Both the position numbers and the translations under genes were made by a program. The notes under the pieces are model-generated. The model had not been told where the DNA came from and made no database searches. It worked only from the letters and a program-made list of their open reading frames with translations. A stretch of 64,000 nt of DNA from Lota lota (taxonomy: Eukaryota; Chordata; Actinopteri; Gadiformes; Lotidae): the NCBI GenBank assembly GCA_026745465.1, contig JACYXH010000127.1:480220-544219 (forward strand). Direction: 5' to 3'. This document shows, in pieces, positions 22,881 through 35,403 of the stretch (the stretch's first letter is position 1; each line of letters begins with the position of its first letter).

Positions 22881-24504
22881 CTAGTCTGTTTGATTGACAG
22901 GTGAGATGATCAGGGGGGCAGAGTTTCTACCTTTATAATTATAGAGACCTGGGGAGAGGAATGGATAGAGAGGCTCACTAAAGGTGCAGCCAGTAGCAGA
23001 GTAGATATGAACCCTGGCTTCCACATCATAGAAGGAGACCAGACCCTCATCATAATCAACAAACACCCCCACCTTCTGGAGCTCAGCTCTCAGAGGGAGA
23101 CGGACAGCAGGGTTATTATTAAATACCAACCCATTACTGTCGAAGTTAAGAGTCCAGTAACCATTCTCAGGGGTCAACATGATCAGATCTTTTCTGTTGA
23201 TGGACTCTCTGGCCACTCCTAAAAACCATTGAGTCTTGTCTTTAACCTGGACCTCAAAGTAAAATCTTCCTGAGGAGAAGCTCTGCCTCGTGAGAACACA
23301 TATATATTGTGTAAATCTCTTAGGGTTGTCTGGGAGTTTCTTCCCTACATCTCCATCATGGACTTGTTTCCCATCCTCAGACAGGATGAGATGGGGATGA
23401 GCTGTTTCAGGATCCAGAGTCACATCTACTTCATACTGCTGGACCCTCTTCAGTTCAGCAGCACAAAGCTTCTTTATCTCCATGTTCAGTGTCTTCTTCA
23501 GCTGATCCAGGGATCTCCTCAAGGTCCCTACGTATGACGGAGGATGGACCTCCACCGTTGTCCAGTCCCTGGTGGGTGGAGGATTCTTCAGGGATCTGAA
23601 GGTCTGGAGGAAGTGGAGGTGGTCTTCGGTGTTTGAGAGCTGCTTCACCTCTGAGCTTCTATTGGTCAGATCTTCTATTTCCTGCTCCAGCTCTTTGATG
23701 AGGCCTTCAGCTTGTTTCTCTGTGGATTTCAGTCTCTCTTTAACCATTTGGTTGAGATCATCCTGACACTTTTCAATCGAGCGCTTCAGAGCAGTGAGGA
23801 CCTGCACACCATCGGCTATCTCTCTGTCTGCGTCTGCTTTGCTGTGATCTACTGTGGCTTTAATCTCCTGTATCTTTCGTTGTCTCTCCTGGATCATCTG
23901 CTGAACTTTAGACTCTATCTTCACCAGCTGGGCCGTCTTCACTTCATATTCCTCCTTTAGAGACACAACAGGATGGGACCTGTGGTCACCCTCTGTGCAG
24001 AACTGACACACACACACCTGTTCAGTCTGGCAGAAGAGCTCCAGTAGTTGAATGTGTATTCTTACACATCCTGTCTTCCAGACGGTCCATAGGCTCGACC
24101 AGCCGATGTTTCTTCAGGCCTGCGACTCTCTGATGTGGCTCCAGATGGGTTTGGCAGTAAGAGATAAAACACACTAGGCAGGACTTCACAGCCTTCAGCT
24201 GGGTCCCAGTACAGACGTCACAGGGAACTTCTCCTGGTTCAACACAAGGCTGCTCTTTGACTCGTACAGAACTTCTAAACTGATCAACCATCTCTGATAT
24301 GAAGGTATTGACCTGTACATCAGGACTTGTCTGGAACAGCTTGCTGCAAACAGGACATTTGTACTGGACTTCGTCATCCCAGAACTTTGTAATACAGGTT
24401 CTGCAGAAGTTGTGTCCACATGGTGTGGTGACTCGGCTGCTGAACATATCCAGACAGATGGAACATGAAAAGTTATCTTCAGACCAGGAAGTAGCAGAGG
24501 CCAT
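22881..24504 (-). pseudogene. Bloodthirsty-related TRIM E3 ligase copy with one frameshift
   Basis: The first frame (24022-24504) has RING (MASATSWSEDNFSCSIC..., C3HC4) and a first B-box-like cysteine cluster (CDVCTGT...CLVC). It then runs into a stop. The second frame (22881-24017) has the rest of B-box 2 (CVCQFCTEGDHRSH), a coiled coil rich in E/K/Q and a complete PRY/SPRY ending NQTD. Compared with 38404-39252, AAGAATACACATTCAAC carries one extra base near 24051-24061, breaking the frame at the first zinc ligand of B-box 2. Everything else is well preserved, so the copy is a recent pseudogene or an assembly error. It would otherwise be a full-length ubiquitin ligase of about 540 residues. 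Confidence 0.8.
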
Positions 24505-24506
24505 TC

Positions 24507-24740
24507 CTAGAAACAGACGACAAGGTTTATGTATTGAGCAATTCCATTTATGTTCTTATTCCATTACAGGAAGAGAGGTTTTAACTTCCCTCAAAAGTTG
24601 TGCTGTTTTACTCACCTTGTTGTGGTTTCTGTCTGTCAGACTATTTGTTCCAAAATGCGTTTTATTGTTCACCTGAACGAGAGAACTGCTTCCACGTCGG
24701 GTGACTTTGGTTTCTATGAACCTTAAGTTTCATTTCCTGA
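24507..24740 (-). promoter_or_regulatory. 5' exon, 109-bp intron and ISRE-like site of the frameshifted TRIM copy
   Basis: Same arrangement as at 4137-4366: exon end at 24616, GTGAGT donor, CTAG acceptor, intron 24507-24615. AGTTTCATTTCC at 24726-24737 is conserved. Confidence 0.5.
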
Positions 24741-24754
24741 ACAAGACATCCTCT

Positions 24755-24975
24755 CCTCTCCGCCCCTAACACGTGGCTCTTCCCCTAACACATGCTCCTC
24801 CCCTATCTCCTGGCTCTTCCCCTAACACCTGGCTCCGCCCCTAACACCTGGCTCTTCCCCTAACACCTGGCTCTTCACCTAACACCTGGCTCCGCCCCTA
24901 ACACCTGGCTCCTCCCCTTACACCTGGCTCTTCACCTAACACCTGGCTCCTCCCCTAACACCTGTCCCCGCCCCC
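24755..24975. repeat. GC-box-like 18-19 bp minisatellite
   Basis: About ten units of CTCYKCCCCTAACACCTGG type, more than the six at 4380-4510. Confidence 0.75.
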
Positions 24976-25545
24976 GCAGACACACTGTTCACTGACGTTT
25001 CAACTTTCACAGCCTGGCTTTGGGCACATTCATGCACTGTGTGGGCTACTTCAAATGTGTTGATGTGTGTTCTCCTCTTCTTTCTGGAGTTAAGACAGCA
25101 CCGGAGCAAAACTAGAGACACTGTGCTGAGTGACTGGTGATTTGCCACTTTAACTATGATTAAGAGCTATGCAAAAACAATTGACTTGACTTTGCCTGAA
25201 GCTGGTATTTTTGTCTACAGTCTTACAAACAACCCTCTTCCTGTGTGCACAGGTTATATTTGCTATTATGGTTGTTATTTAATATTGACTTAACACTGGT
25301 AGTTATGTAAGGCTCATCTCCCAGACTCTAACATCATACAATAGCTGCATCATGTGACTCGGGGTAGTGCTGTCCAACCAGACTGCATCGGCAATGGCAG
25401 CTGCGCCAAAGCGGTTCTGAGTGTTAAACGCTGCTGGGTATCGTAGCATAATAACGCAAGACCAACGGAAGTCAGACTGGAAACGTCAACAACTTAGATG
25501 TGGTCGCTGTTGGGGGAAACATTGTATGTCCAAAACCTGCTACGG

Positions 25546-25945
25546 TCAGTAGAGGATGACCCAAACGCAGACAGCAACAAGGGAATTTAAATAAATGCAA
25601 AGGGGTTTATTGTAGGGGTGAGGGGGGAGGGGGGGGGGGGTGAGAACGGCAGGCAAACCAGGAGGTGGAAAGGCAATGGCGGCGGACAGAACTGAGCAGT
25701 GAGCCAGGGAGATGAGCAGGCAGGCAGATGAGCAGGCAGGCAGAAAAAGGTCCCACGAGAAATCAACCTGAGTGCACAAGTCAAGGAGCGGGTGCTTTGA
25801 ATCTAACCACAGTGGTTGAAACAACGATCTGGGGATGAGTGAGGGAACAACCGGGGTAGATATACTGCAGAGCTGATGAGGTGGAGGTGGAGAGCAGGTG
25901 TATGGGATGAATAGCAATCAGGGAGCCGGGAGAATGAATGGATTG
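25546..25945. mobile_element. LTR-like insertion specific to duplicon copy 2
   Basis: Begins near GAGGATGACCCAAACGCAGA, contains GGGGTTTATTG and AGCAGGCAGGCAG-type repetition, and is absent from copy 1. These resemble fish gypsy LTR features; the ends are undefined. Confidence 0.3.
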
Positions 25946-25950
25946 ACACC

Positions 25951-25956
<6 letters not shown>

Positions 25957-26043
<87 letters not shown>
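25957..26043. repeat. (CA)n microsatellite
   Basis: About 86 bp of pure CA at the junction where duplicon copy 2 rejoins copy 1 homology. Confidence 0.97.
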
Positions 26044-26045
<2 letters not shown>

Positions 26046-26944
26046 CGCTCACTCTGTCAAGTCTTGAAGTCTCTGAAGTCAATTTTTTTTGTAATGCATG
26101 CAAATATATCGCAAATCTTCTACCGCCTATGCAAAAGCTGTCCGTCTGATGTAACCTTTGTATGGTTCAAGAGGCAGCTCAGGGACAAACGAGTAACTCA
26201 CAAAGAACTGCACTGAAACACACATATGCCCTCACAGAACCTTGCACGTAAACACTTGAGCACACACACACACACAACCCCTTTGTGTGTCTCTTATAAA
26301 GCTAATTTGATTACTGATCAAATTATTTAGTGATAACTGCTCCAAAAATGGATTCAGAAGGACCTTCAGCAACATGGTGTTTTTATCAGCTTGTGTGCAA
26401 CTACTACACACAGAAATAAGTGCGCACACACACACACACACACACACACTCCTACCTGTGAGTGACTTGCACATTACATGCCAGCCTTATTTCCAACAGA
26501 AGCAAAGGCTTTTTAGTTGAAGTAAAAATAGCTGTGTGTGTCTTTTCACGTGTGGGTGTGGTTGTGCGTTTGTTTGTGCTTATGCAAACATTCACGTCAC
26601 AGTTTTATTCATTTGAAGTTGCTGGTGACATGCTTTGCATTAGCCTTTTACAGAGTGTTGTCATTTTGATTTGAGCAACTAGCATCGGAAACGATCCCCA
26701 TGTTGCACAGTGTACAACATTGAGGGTTCAACATTGGGCTCATTCCAATGTCTGCCCCAAACTCATTACTATTCACTGTTTTACAACTTTTTAATGAATT
26801 CAACCAGGATATCTCAAAATGCATAGTATGACGATAAACTAGCCGTTGATATCCTATAGCCAAATAAAGAAACATTTATTGGCTTTGTATTACGAGAAGG
26901 AAATCACATGTATTCCCATGCATTGAATTGTGCCCAATATCTCA

Positions 26945-27247
26945 CCCCTTGTCACCCTCCCCTCTTCAGTTCCTCTCTCCCCTCATCTCCCTCTTCTCCT
27001 TTCCACCTCTGCCCCTATCTCCCTCTTCTTCTCTAATCTCCCTCTCCTCTCACTCTCATCTCCTTCTCCTCTCCCATAATCTCCCTCCTCTTCTCTAAAC
27101 TCTCTCCTCCTCTACCCTCATCTCCTTCTCCTCTCCCAGTCTCCCTCCTATTCTCTCCTCTAATCTCTCTCTTCTCATGTAATCTGACTCCTCTACTCTG
27201 ATCTCCTTCTCTCCTCTCGCATCTCTCTCCTTCTCTCCTCTACTCTC
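26945..27247. repeat. CT-rich degenerate repeat, copy 2
   Basis: Near-identical to 6240-6565. Confidence 0.85.
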
Positions 27248-27539
27248 CAACAACAAGATATCTCAAGACATAGTGTGTATTCTCACCAGCATTGCAAACT
27301 AAAACCTGTAATATATAATAAAGAAGAAATGATTAGACTTAGACCGGTTAGACCAGTTCAATCTGATAAACATTTGTGTTTTGGGCAATTCTTATCCCAA
27401 GGGGAAACCCAGTTTATGTGGAGGCAAAGTGCATGTGTGGCTACAAACAATAGACATGCAGCTGGCGTAGTAGGCTAGGGCATTTTTCCATGTACACAAA
27501 TTTCTGTAATTCTCTAGTAGTTTACATATTCAAATACTG

Positions 27540-27910
27540 TCGTGACCTGCGCTGGTGGGGCAGCAGGAACAAAAATGGTTTGGATCCAAATGCAAACTAG
27601 AACTCGGGAAATGAAACACAAAAGGCTGAATAAAGAAAACTCAAAAATCTGAGTTCCAGAAACTGCCTTGGAAAAGCCTAATAACTGAGAGAAAACAATG
27701 ACAAAGGGACATGACAAACATAACAAACCGACATGGCAAAGGAAGTGAACTTGTATAGATGGGGAGAGACTGATCAGGGAATGAGGTGCAGGTGGGAAGA
27801 TTGACAAGGATGCTCAGGTGAGGGGGATGAAGTGATTGCACATGGGAGCGGTGGGATCTGTGAGGTGAGGGAACAAGTCTAAGGACATCTGGTGGACAGG
27901 TGGAGAATGA
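27540..27910. mobile_element. Possible solo LTR or related repeat, copy 2
   Basis: Duplicate of 6853-7230 with few substitutions. Confidence 0.25.
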
Positions 27911-27950
27911 CATCTAATTAACAATAAGTTATTATAACTAGTCATATGAT

Positions 27951-28191
27951 TGTAGGCGCAGCCGTCTAGGCTTCGTCTTATTTGCGCACACTCGCATGCA
28001 CTGAACATGTAAACAATGTGCCAATCAGCGTAGGCCCCGCCCACATTTCCCACGGCACCGTGGATGTAGTGTGGCGCAGGGCAGCGCTCTTCCTCCACGC
28101 TATGCTTTCAGCAATTGGAGACATTTTCAGTGCACACGAGTACGAGCACGGGACAAGGCCACAAGGCGAAGCCTAGACGGCGTAGCCTACA
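27951..28191. mobile_element. MITE-like element, copy 2
   Basis: Same 241-bp length and terminal inverted repeats as 7269-7509, moved passively with the duplicon. Confidence 0.7.
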
Positions 28192-28421
28192 TGAATGTCC
28201 GGCACTTCCCCCGAATACTATTTATCCAGCCCCGATCCGAATATTCAACAAAAAAAAGAAAGAGAAAAGGTGTGTTTATTGCCGCTACGCTCGCTGCAGG
28301 AACTCGCCCCGGCGTGCACGCGCACAGTGCACACACGAGCAGCAGAGCTATGAGAGCAGCAGACAGCGGATTCAGTCAGAGTAGGAAGTAGAGGCGCAAG
28401 CAGCGCTGTGGGTGGGTGTGT

Positions 28422-28449
28422 GGGGGGGGGGGGGGGGGGGGGGGGGGGG
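28422..28449. repeat. Poly-G tract (28 bp)
   Basis: Continuous G run; duplicon copy 1 has a shorter, interrupted run at 7743-7758. Confidence 0.95.
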
Positions 28450-28854
28450 CGGAGTGTGTGTGTGTTTTGTAATGGGTTATGTTTCTATAATTAGGGTTCT
28501 TTTCTTTCTTCAGTTCTCTTCAATGAGTCATCGTTTTTCTTCCTCTTGTAACACCCTTTACAGGAAGGTATTCAGAAAGGCAGACACACACACATACACG
28601 CACACATACACATACAAATACACATACACACACACATATTATATAAGCAATGTAAGAGAGTTAAAAAAACAATTAAAATAATCTGAAGGGTTTCTTTTCT
28701 TTACCAAGAATCCATGCAACAGCGTATGGTACTCCTCTTGTTTCCGAACAGGACCGGTCCAACAGAACCATTATAGCTCCCCTCTTGGTCATTCAGACGC
28801 TCTGCACTTTGATTTGACCTCTGAACCCACTGGATATGTTCCATACTTTGTGAT

Positions 28855-29095
28855 TGTGATTCAATATTCAATATTCTTTATCGTCACGTGTCATATACAA
28901 GTAGACAGCAGTACAATTACTTTGTTCTGGCTCCTCGGCCTAGCAGCAGAAAGAAGTTATAATATCTATAAAACACAATATAATTTAAACAAATAGAAAC
29001 AAGTATAAAAATAGAACAGCAGCAGTAATATTTATAAGAAGAAGAAGAAGAGCAACAGTGCAATGGATTAGGGACAGGCAGCAGCACGTCTTCAA
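28855..29095 (-). mobile_element. LINE 3' UTR remnant
   Basis: Matches the 3' end of the LINE at 8175-8400, including the AATATTGAAT tail, but stops where duplicon homology ends. Confidence 0.7.
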
Positions 29096-29411
29096 AACGT
29101 GGCTGTATTAAATAACGCAAAGCCATTTCTCATAAAGGCCCTCCACCGCGACCTGCCAATCACTCCACTATTTTACACTTGGACTGTGTTGTAGCAAATT
29201 AAATGACTGGTGGCTGGCTCGAATAAAAGGCTAAGACTAATGGATATCCGTAGTTGATTTATTTCATATGCTGGTTAATTAGAATTAGTTCTCAGTTTTT
29301 TTTCGCGAGGTTTATTCTTTCCGTTTCTGGTGTTAAAAGGACCTGGTGTAACCTATCGTTGTTGGATGTGTGTGGGACGATCGTATCGTCTCTTCCGGAG
29401 TACACCGTTTC

Positions 29412-29546
29412 TGACGTAACTTCCTTCTCCACACTCGAACCAGAAGTACCGAGGGGGCGGGCCCGAGCCTGGAGCTCTGTATAAAGACCCCTCTCTCGTG
29501 TTCAGGAAACGGAAGTTTACGCAAATCCAACCGACGAAGGGACGAC
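29412..29546 (+). promoter_or_regulatory. TATA promoter of the plus-strand TRIM copy
   Basis: TATAAAG at 29480-29486, a CRE-like TGACGTAA at 29412-29419 and a GC box (GGGGCGGG) near 29455 lie upstream of a first exon with a GT donor. GGAAACGGAAGT at 29505-29516, near the expected start site, is only loosely like an interferon element. The same block, with TATATA at 45101, precedes the TRIM copy at 45979. Confidence 0.6.
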
Positions 29547-29637
29547 ATGACGAAGAGACAACGTGAACCCGTTAGCCTCTCCGGAGACGAAGAACAAGAC
29601 GTTTTAAAGCAGAGACCCGGGACAGAAACATTCCAAG
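29547..29637 (+). CDS. Possible upstream coding exon of the TRIM copy at 30420
   Basis: The ATG at 29547 opens 30 codons (MTKRQREPVSLSGDEEQD...TETFQ) ending one base before GTGGGT. Splicing over 780 bp to the CTAG acceptor at 30417 gives CAA-GGA-ATG, in frame with the TRIM start, so an N-terminal extension of 31 residues is possible. The homologous exon at 45130-45241 has no such frame, so it may simply be 5' UTR. The SLSGDEE wording faintly recalls leaders of fish NLR-type genes. Confidence 0.35.
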
Positions 29638-30419
29638 GTGGGTCCAACACATTGAACCTCTAATCCTCATTGTCCTGTCCGCAGGGCGCCATGTTGTACT
29701 GTAGCGTTAGCCCCACACGGGTCTCCTGCGCTCCGTGTGAACACGTGATGTTGATGCTTAGCGAAACCAACCTTCACGTGCTCTATTGTGTCGCCTCGTC
29801 GGATTCCACCAGCGCGTGCTCGGTGCTCGGCGTCCTGTTTGGAGCGCAGGCACGCGGGGCCGCGCTCTGTACGCTTTGGTTGAACCCGACCAGGCGAGGC
29901 CAACACGGGACTTTAACAAAGTTAGTTTGGTGTTAAAGCATCAGGGCGTTCTTCACGAGGAGGACGCATGCGTGAGTAGGGATGGGTCCCGAAACCGGGT
30001 ATTAACCGGGGCCCCTGGGGGTGGACCCATGATACTATTACACACCATAGTATGTAAAGTGTAATCTAATCTAAGTATCGATGAGCTCCGACGTACCCGG
30101 CGCTGCAAGCGGTATTTGAGGAACAAAGGAAATAGATTTACTTCCTGGTGATCGTTCATCCAGAATGGTTACAAGGAAAGGAAAAAAAGCAGATCTTCCT
30201 CCAGAAGAACTGTTCAGATAAGGCTTCAGGCCTTTTCACATTTCAATTCTCTCTATATTATAGAGTCTATAATAGTTATATATTCAAAACCTGTGTACGG
30301 TGTTGCTGGTGAAGAAAGATGTCTTGTTCTTAACATGTCTTATTCTTAACACATTATTACATGTATATAACGTATAGTTAAAAACGGTAATTTAATTTTC
30401 ATAATTTTTATTTCTAGGA

Positions 30420-32020
30420 ATGGCGTCCAATTCTTCCTGGTCTGAGGATAACTTTTCATGTCCCATCTGCCTGGATGTGTTCAACAGCCCAGTCACCACA
30501 CCATGTGGACACAACTTCTGCAGAACCTGTATTACAAGGTTCTGGGATGGCCAAGTCCAGTACAAATGTCCTGTTTGTAACAAACTGTTCCAGACAAGAC
30601 CTGATTTACAGGTCAATACCCTCTTTTCAGAGATGATTGATCAGTTTAGAAGGTCTGTACGAGTCACAGAGCAGCCGTGTGTTGAACCAGCAGAAGTTCC
30701 CTGTGATGTCTGTACTGGGACCCAGCTGAAGGCTGTGAAGTCCTGCCTAGTGTGTTTTACCTCTTACTGCCAACCCACCTGGAGCCTCATCAGAGAGTCG
30801 CAGGCCTGAAGAGACATCGGCTGGTCGAGCCTATGGACCGTCTGGAAGACAGGATGTTTAAGAAACACGACCGACTTCTGGAGCTCTTCTGCCAGACTGA
30901 ACAGGTGTGTGTGTGTCAGTTCTGCACAGAGACAGACCACAAGTCCCATCCTGTTGTGTCTCTAAAGGAGGAATATGAAGTGAAGACGGCCCAGCTGGGG
31001 AAGATAGAGTCTGAAATTCAGCAGAAGATCCAGGAGAGAAAACTAAAGATTAAGGAGATCAAAGACACCGTAGAATTGAGCAACAAAGACGCAGACAGAG
31101 AGATAGCTGATGGTGTGCAGGTCTTCACTGCTCTGATGCGCTACATTGAAAAGTGGCAGGATGAGTTCAACCAAACGGTTAAAGAGAGACTGAAATCCAC
31201 AGAGAAAGAGGCTGAAGACCTCTTCAAAGAGCTGGAGCAGGAAATAGAAGATCTGACCAATAGAAGCACAGAGGTGAAGCAGCTCTCACAGACTGAAGAC
31301 TGTGGGTGGAATCCTCCACCCACCAGGGACTGGACGACGGTGGAGGTCCGTCCTCCGTCATACGTAGGGACCTTGAGGGGATCCCTGGATCAGCTGGAGG
31401 AGACACTGAACATGGAGATGAAGAAGCTGTGTGATGCTGCTGAACTAAAGATGGTCCAGCAGTATGAAGTAGATGTGACTCTGGATCCTGATACAGCTCA
31501 TTCCAGTCTCATCCTGTCTGAGGATGGGAAACAAGTACATCATGGAGGTGTCAGGAAGATACTACTCCCAGACAACCCTAACAGTTTTACAGAGAAATTA
31601 TTTGTTCTCACGAGGCAGAGCTTCTCCTCAGGGAGATTTTACTTTGAGGTCCAGGTTAAAGACAAGACTGAATGGTGTTTAGGAGTGGTCAGAGAGTCCA
31701 TCAACAGAAGCAGTGCGATCAAACCCATCCCTAAGAATGGTTACTGGACTATTTTATTCAACAAGGAACGGTTGGTATTTAGAGGTAACCCTTATGTCCG
31801 TCTCCCTCTGAGAGTTGAGCTCCAGAAGGTGGGGGTGTTTGTTGATTATGATGAGGGTCTGGTCTCCTTCTATGATGTGGAAGCCAGGGTTCATATCTAC
31901 TCTGCTACTGGCTGCACCTTTAGTGAGCCTCTCTATCTATTCCTCTGCCCATGTCGCTATGATTATAAAGGTAAAAACTCTGCCCCCCTGACCATCTCAC
32001 CTGTCAATCAAACAGACTAG
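30420..32020 (+). pseudogene. Bloodthirsty-related TRIM E3 ligase copy with one frameshift
   Basis: RING (MASNSSWSEDNFSCPIC..., complete C3HC4) and a B-box-like cluster are followed by a 1-base deletion: TGCCAACCCACC replaces TGCCAAACCCACC near 30771. The remaining frame covers B-box 2, coiled coil and PRY/SPRY (FVLTRQSFSSGRFYFEVQV ... NQTD). Two more lesions are visible. The first zinc ligand of B-box 2 is Phe (MFKKHDRLLELFC) where relatives have Cys, and eleven residues (LHFLQTFRSLK) are missing before PPPTRDW. AATAAA lies at 32395-32400. The deletion is in a short A run, so a sequencing error is possible, but the lost ligand supports relaxed constraint. Confidence 0.8.
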
Positions 32021-32451
32021 GACCTTTTGTTTGATAATAAAATAGTCAAACGACCAAAACCACTAATGTTGTTTCATGAATTATAATATCTACTACGTGA
32101 GATCTGAGAGAACTGCATTAATGTTGTACTGCTTTCATTTGACAAGAAGGAATTCATTCGGAAAATAACCCTGACTATTGTAAAATATAACCCATGATAC
32201 GTGATTAGATTACAAATACTATATTGATCAATATCTGATTACTGCTGAATGTTTTTTATACATTTAACAATATGAAATTTAGAAACATTTGCAGGTGCAT
32301 GTTAAAAATCTCTAGTTTCTTAAACAAAACGAGGATATTAGTTTATACTCCTGAAATATGAATGACATCAAATGTTTGTACACTTTTTTATTTCAATAAA
32401 AATTTACAAAAGGTAGAATGGGGTAATTTTCTGTGGAATATTTACATTCTC

Positions 32452-32905
32452 TACAATAATTACTCAGTAGAATAGGTACATTCTCAGCAATATGTATTTA
32501 GTAGAATAGGTACATTCTCAGTACAATATGTATTCAGTAGAATAGCTACATTCTCAGTACAATAATTAGTCAGTACAATAGGTACATTCTCAGTACAATA
32601 TGTATTCAGTAGAATAGCTACATTCTCAGTACAATAATTAGTCAGTAGAATAGGTACATTCTCAGTACAATGTGTATTCAGTCGAATAGGTACATTCTCA
32701 GTACAATATGTATTCAGTCGAATAGGTACATTCTCAGTACAATATGTGTTCAGTAGAATAGGTACATTCTCTACAATATGTATTCAGTCGAATAGGTACA
32801 TTCTCAGTACAATATGTATTCAGTAGAATAGGTAAATTCTCTACAATATGTATTCAGTAGAATAGGTACATTCTCAGTACAACATGTATTCAGTAGAATA
32901 GAGTA
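32452..32905. repeat. TRIM-linked 34-36 bp minisatellite (largest array)
   Basis: About thirteen units containing CAATATGTATTCAGTAGAAT and GGTACATTCT, starting about 50 bp after AATAAA of the TRIM copy. Confidence 0.93.
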
Positions 32906-33850
32906 CATTTTCCTTCGCTCTCTCCCCCTCCTTCCCTCATTCTCTTCCCCTCCTCTCACTCCCTCCCTCCTTCTCTCCTTCCCTCTCAGTGTCTCTACTC
33001 TCTCTCTACCTCTTTTCCCCTCCCTTTCCCTCCCTCTCTCTCTCCCACCTTCCCTCTTCCCCTCTCCCTCCCTCTCCCTCCCTCTCTCCTACAGTGAAGC
33101 TGACTGTCATCGATGTCTCTGTGTCAACAGCATTGGGCCTGTGTGTCACTCCGTCCACTGCCGCCACCTAGCGGCCGCCGGCTGCCACTTCTCCACGTGC
33201 TTCTGTTTACACACACTGCCAGCAATCGCCAATCTACGCTCCCTATTTCTCCACCGCGCTTCCTAGCAGCCGGCGCCAGTTCGTTGTTCCTCTCCCTCCC
33301 TCCCCTCTCCCTCCCTCTCTCCTACAGTGAAGCTGACTGTCATCGATGTCTCTGTGTCAAAAGCATTATCTCTGTGTCTTCCAATCTAAATGTTCAGTTA
33401 AAGTTCATATCTCTCTCCATCTCTCTGTCCCCTCTCCTCTTGTTCCTGTTTTTTTATACGTTTAATGATATCAAATTGCAAACGACTACAGGAAGTAGAA
33501 AATATTGACAATGTGAAGTGTTCATTTTGATAACATAATAAAATGTTTCTAAACCTTTTTGATTTAAATTCAAATTTACAAAAGTAGAATGAGACATTCA
33601 TTGGAAAAGGAGCATTCTCTACAATATGTATTCAGTAGAATAGCTATTTTCTCAATCTGTATTATACTCGTTAATCTCTCTCTCTCAATCTGTATTGTAC
33701 TGAATAATCTCTCTCTCAATCTGTATTGTACTGAATAATCTCTCTCTCAATCTGTGTTGTATTAAATAATCTCTCTCCCTCTCTCTCAATCTGTATTGCA
33801 CTGAATAATCTCTCTCTCAATCTGTATTGTACTGAATAATCTCTCGGTCT

Positions 33851-34130
<280 letters not shown>

Positions 34131-34131
34131 G

Positions 34132-34263
34132 GATGTCTTTGGTCAGACAGAAATGGAGAGAGACACAGAAGACATCAGCAGTCCCACTAGAGATGTGTTT
34201 CAAGACATTGTGTCAGCCCGGCTCCAGCGCAGCGGCCCAGACGGCCCAGGGGAGCGCTGGTAG
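34132..34263 (+). other. Exon-like segment (43 codons), copy 3
   Basis: Plus-strand copy of 1172-1303. It follows CT tract and CAGCAG, reads DVFGQTEMERD...GPGERW, then TAG. Confidence 0.35.
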
Positions 34264-34422
34264 ACGGAGCAGACCGCCGCTCTCCCCCAGCTGGCCCCCG
34301 GGAGCGCATTAGCGCTGGCCCCGCTCAGCGCCATGGCAAGTGTTATCAAATGTTGAATATAAAATGTACACCTGTAGACGTCAACGCGCTTACTAATGTC
34401 GAGGTGTTCTCATTCCAACAGT

Positions 34423-34494
34423 TCCTCGTTAGTATAGTGGTCAGTATCCCCGCCTGTCACGCGGGAGACCGGGGTTCAATTCCCCGACGGGGAG
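34423..34494 (+). tRNA. tRNA-Asp (GTC)
   Basis: 72-nt intact cloverleaf, anticodon loop CTGTCAC. Confidence 0.94.
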
Positions 34495-34651
34495 TGTTTG
34501 ACATTAACCAACAGTCACCAATACAATCAAAGTTGAGATATTTTAGGAGCAGTCGGTGTCTGTGAGCAAGAAGCGATCTTTGAATTTGAAATACATGACA
34601 AACGTAACAAAATTCACGCAATGATCCACTTTTGGAAAATTTATATGATGT

Positions 34652-34734
34652 GTCAGGATGGCCCGAGCGGTCTAAGGCGCTGCGTTTAGGTCGCAGTCTC
34701 CTCTGGAGGTGTGGGTTCAAATCCCACTTCTGAC
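34652..34734 (+). tRNA. tRNA-Leu with anticodon changed to TAG
   Basis: The body is that of Leu-CAG, but the loop reads TTTAGGT, so the anticodon is TAG, still a leucine isoacceptor. One extra C in the A-box region (GGCCCGAGCGG) makes it 83 nt and may weaken transcription or folding. Confidence 0.75.
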
Positions 34735-34878
34735 AGAACTTTTGAGAACGGCTAAGGACAAGCGAAATCACCATCATGATGTCCTTTTGATATCAAAAGA
34801 CAATCGAAATTTAGTTCGCCCTCATCAGCTAGATGTTCAGAAAGAGGTGACCTCACACACAGGGTTTAAGTTGTTGTT

Positions 34879-34940
34879 TAATGTTATAGTGGTCAGCGTC
34901 CCCGCGGGAAACCGGGGTTCAACTCCCCAACGGGGAGTTT
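34879..34940 (+). pseudogene. tRNA-Asp pseudogene lacking the anticodon loop
   Basis: Inverted copy of 488-553 with the same internal deletion. Confidence 0.8.
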
Positions 34941-35206
34941 TTGACATATACCCAGTCACCAACGTTGTGGTCCTTTAGCCGTGCTCCGCCTCTGTGTGTG
35001 TGTGTGTGTGTGGGGGGGGGGGGGGGGTTTATACAAATACAAAACCATTTTTGTATTTAACATTGTATAATGTTATGAGTGTTTTTTTAATTCTGCAGTA
35101 GTAGACTTTTTTTTAATTTATTTTTTATTTGTATACATTGTATGTATTGTATAAATGACTTTGTAAATTTGTGAATTGAAAAAACAGTAAAAATATATTT
35201 TTTAAA

Positions 35207-35250
35207 GCACTCTTGACTCCAGCGATCCGAGTTCAAATCTTGGTGGAACC
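35207..35250 (+). pseudogene. tRNA-Gln 3' fragment
   Basis: Partner of 1-48. The anticodon triplet region is also deleted here. Confidence 0.75.
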
Positions 35251-35368
35251 TATTGGCACTGTGTACCTTTGGAAGACATCTCTGCTGGCTTTCTCACATC
35301 CGTAATTCACTACCCAAATGTTCAACACAGTTCGAAATTCCTGTGTTGCTTAAATGTAGTTTGGCGGT

Positions 35369-35403
<35 letters not shown>

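Noticed and set aside
22881..24504. finTRIM identity for the TRIM copies
   Set aside because: The RING and linker wording (SWSEDNFSCSICLDVF, CDVCTGTQLKAVKSC) fits the bloodthirsty/TRIM39-like group better than finTRIM, from memory; a tree is needed to be certain.
29760..30064. Open frames in the intron of the TRIM copy at 30420 (for example 29670-29936)
   Set aside because: GC-rich intron or CpG-rich sequence; the frames are not conserved at 45242-45976.
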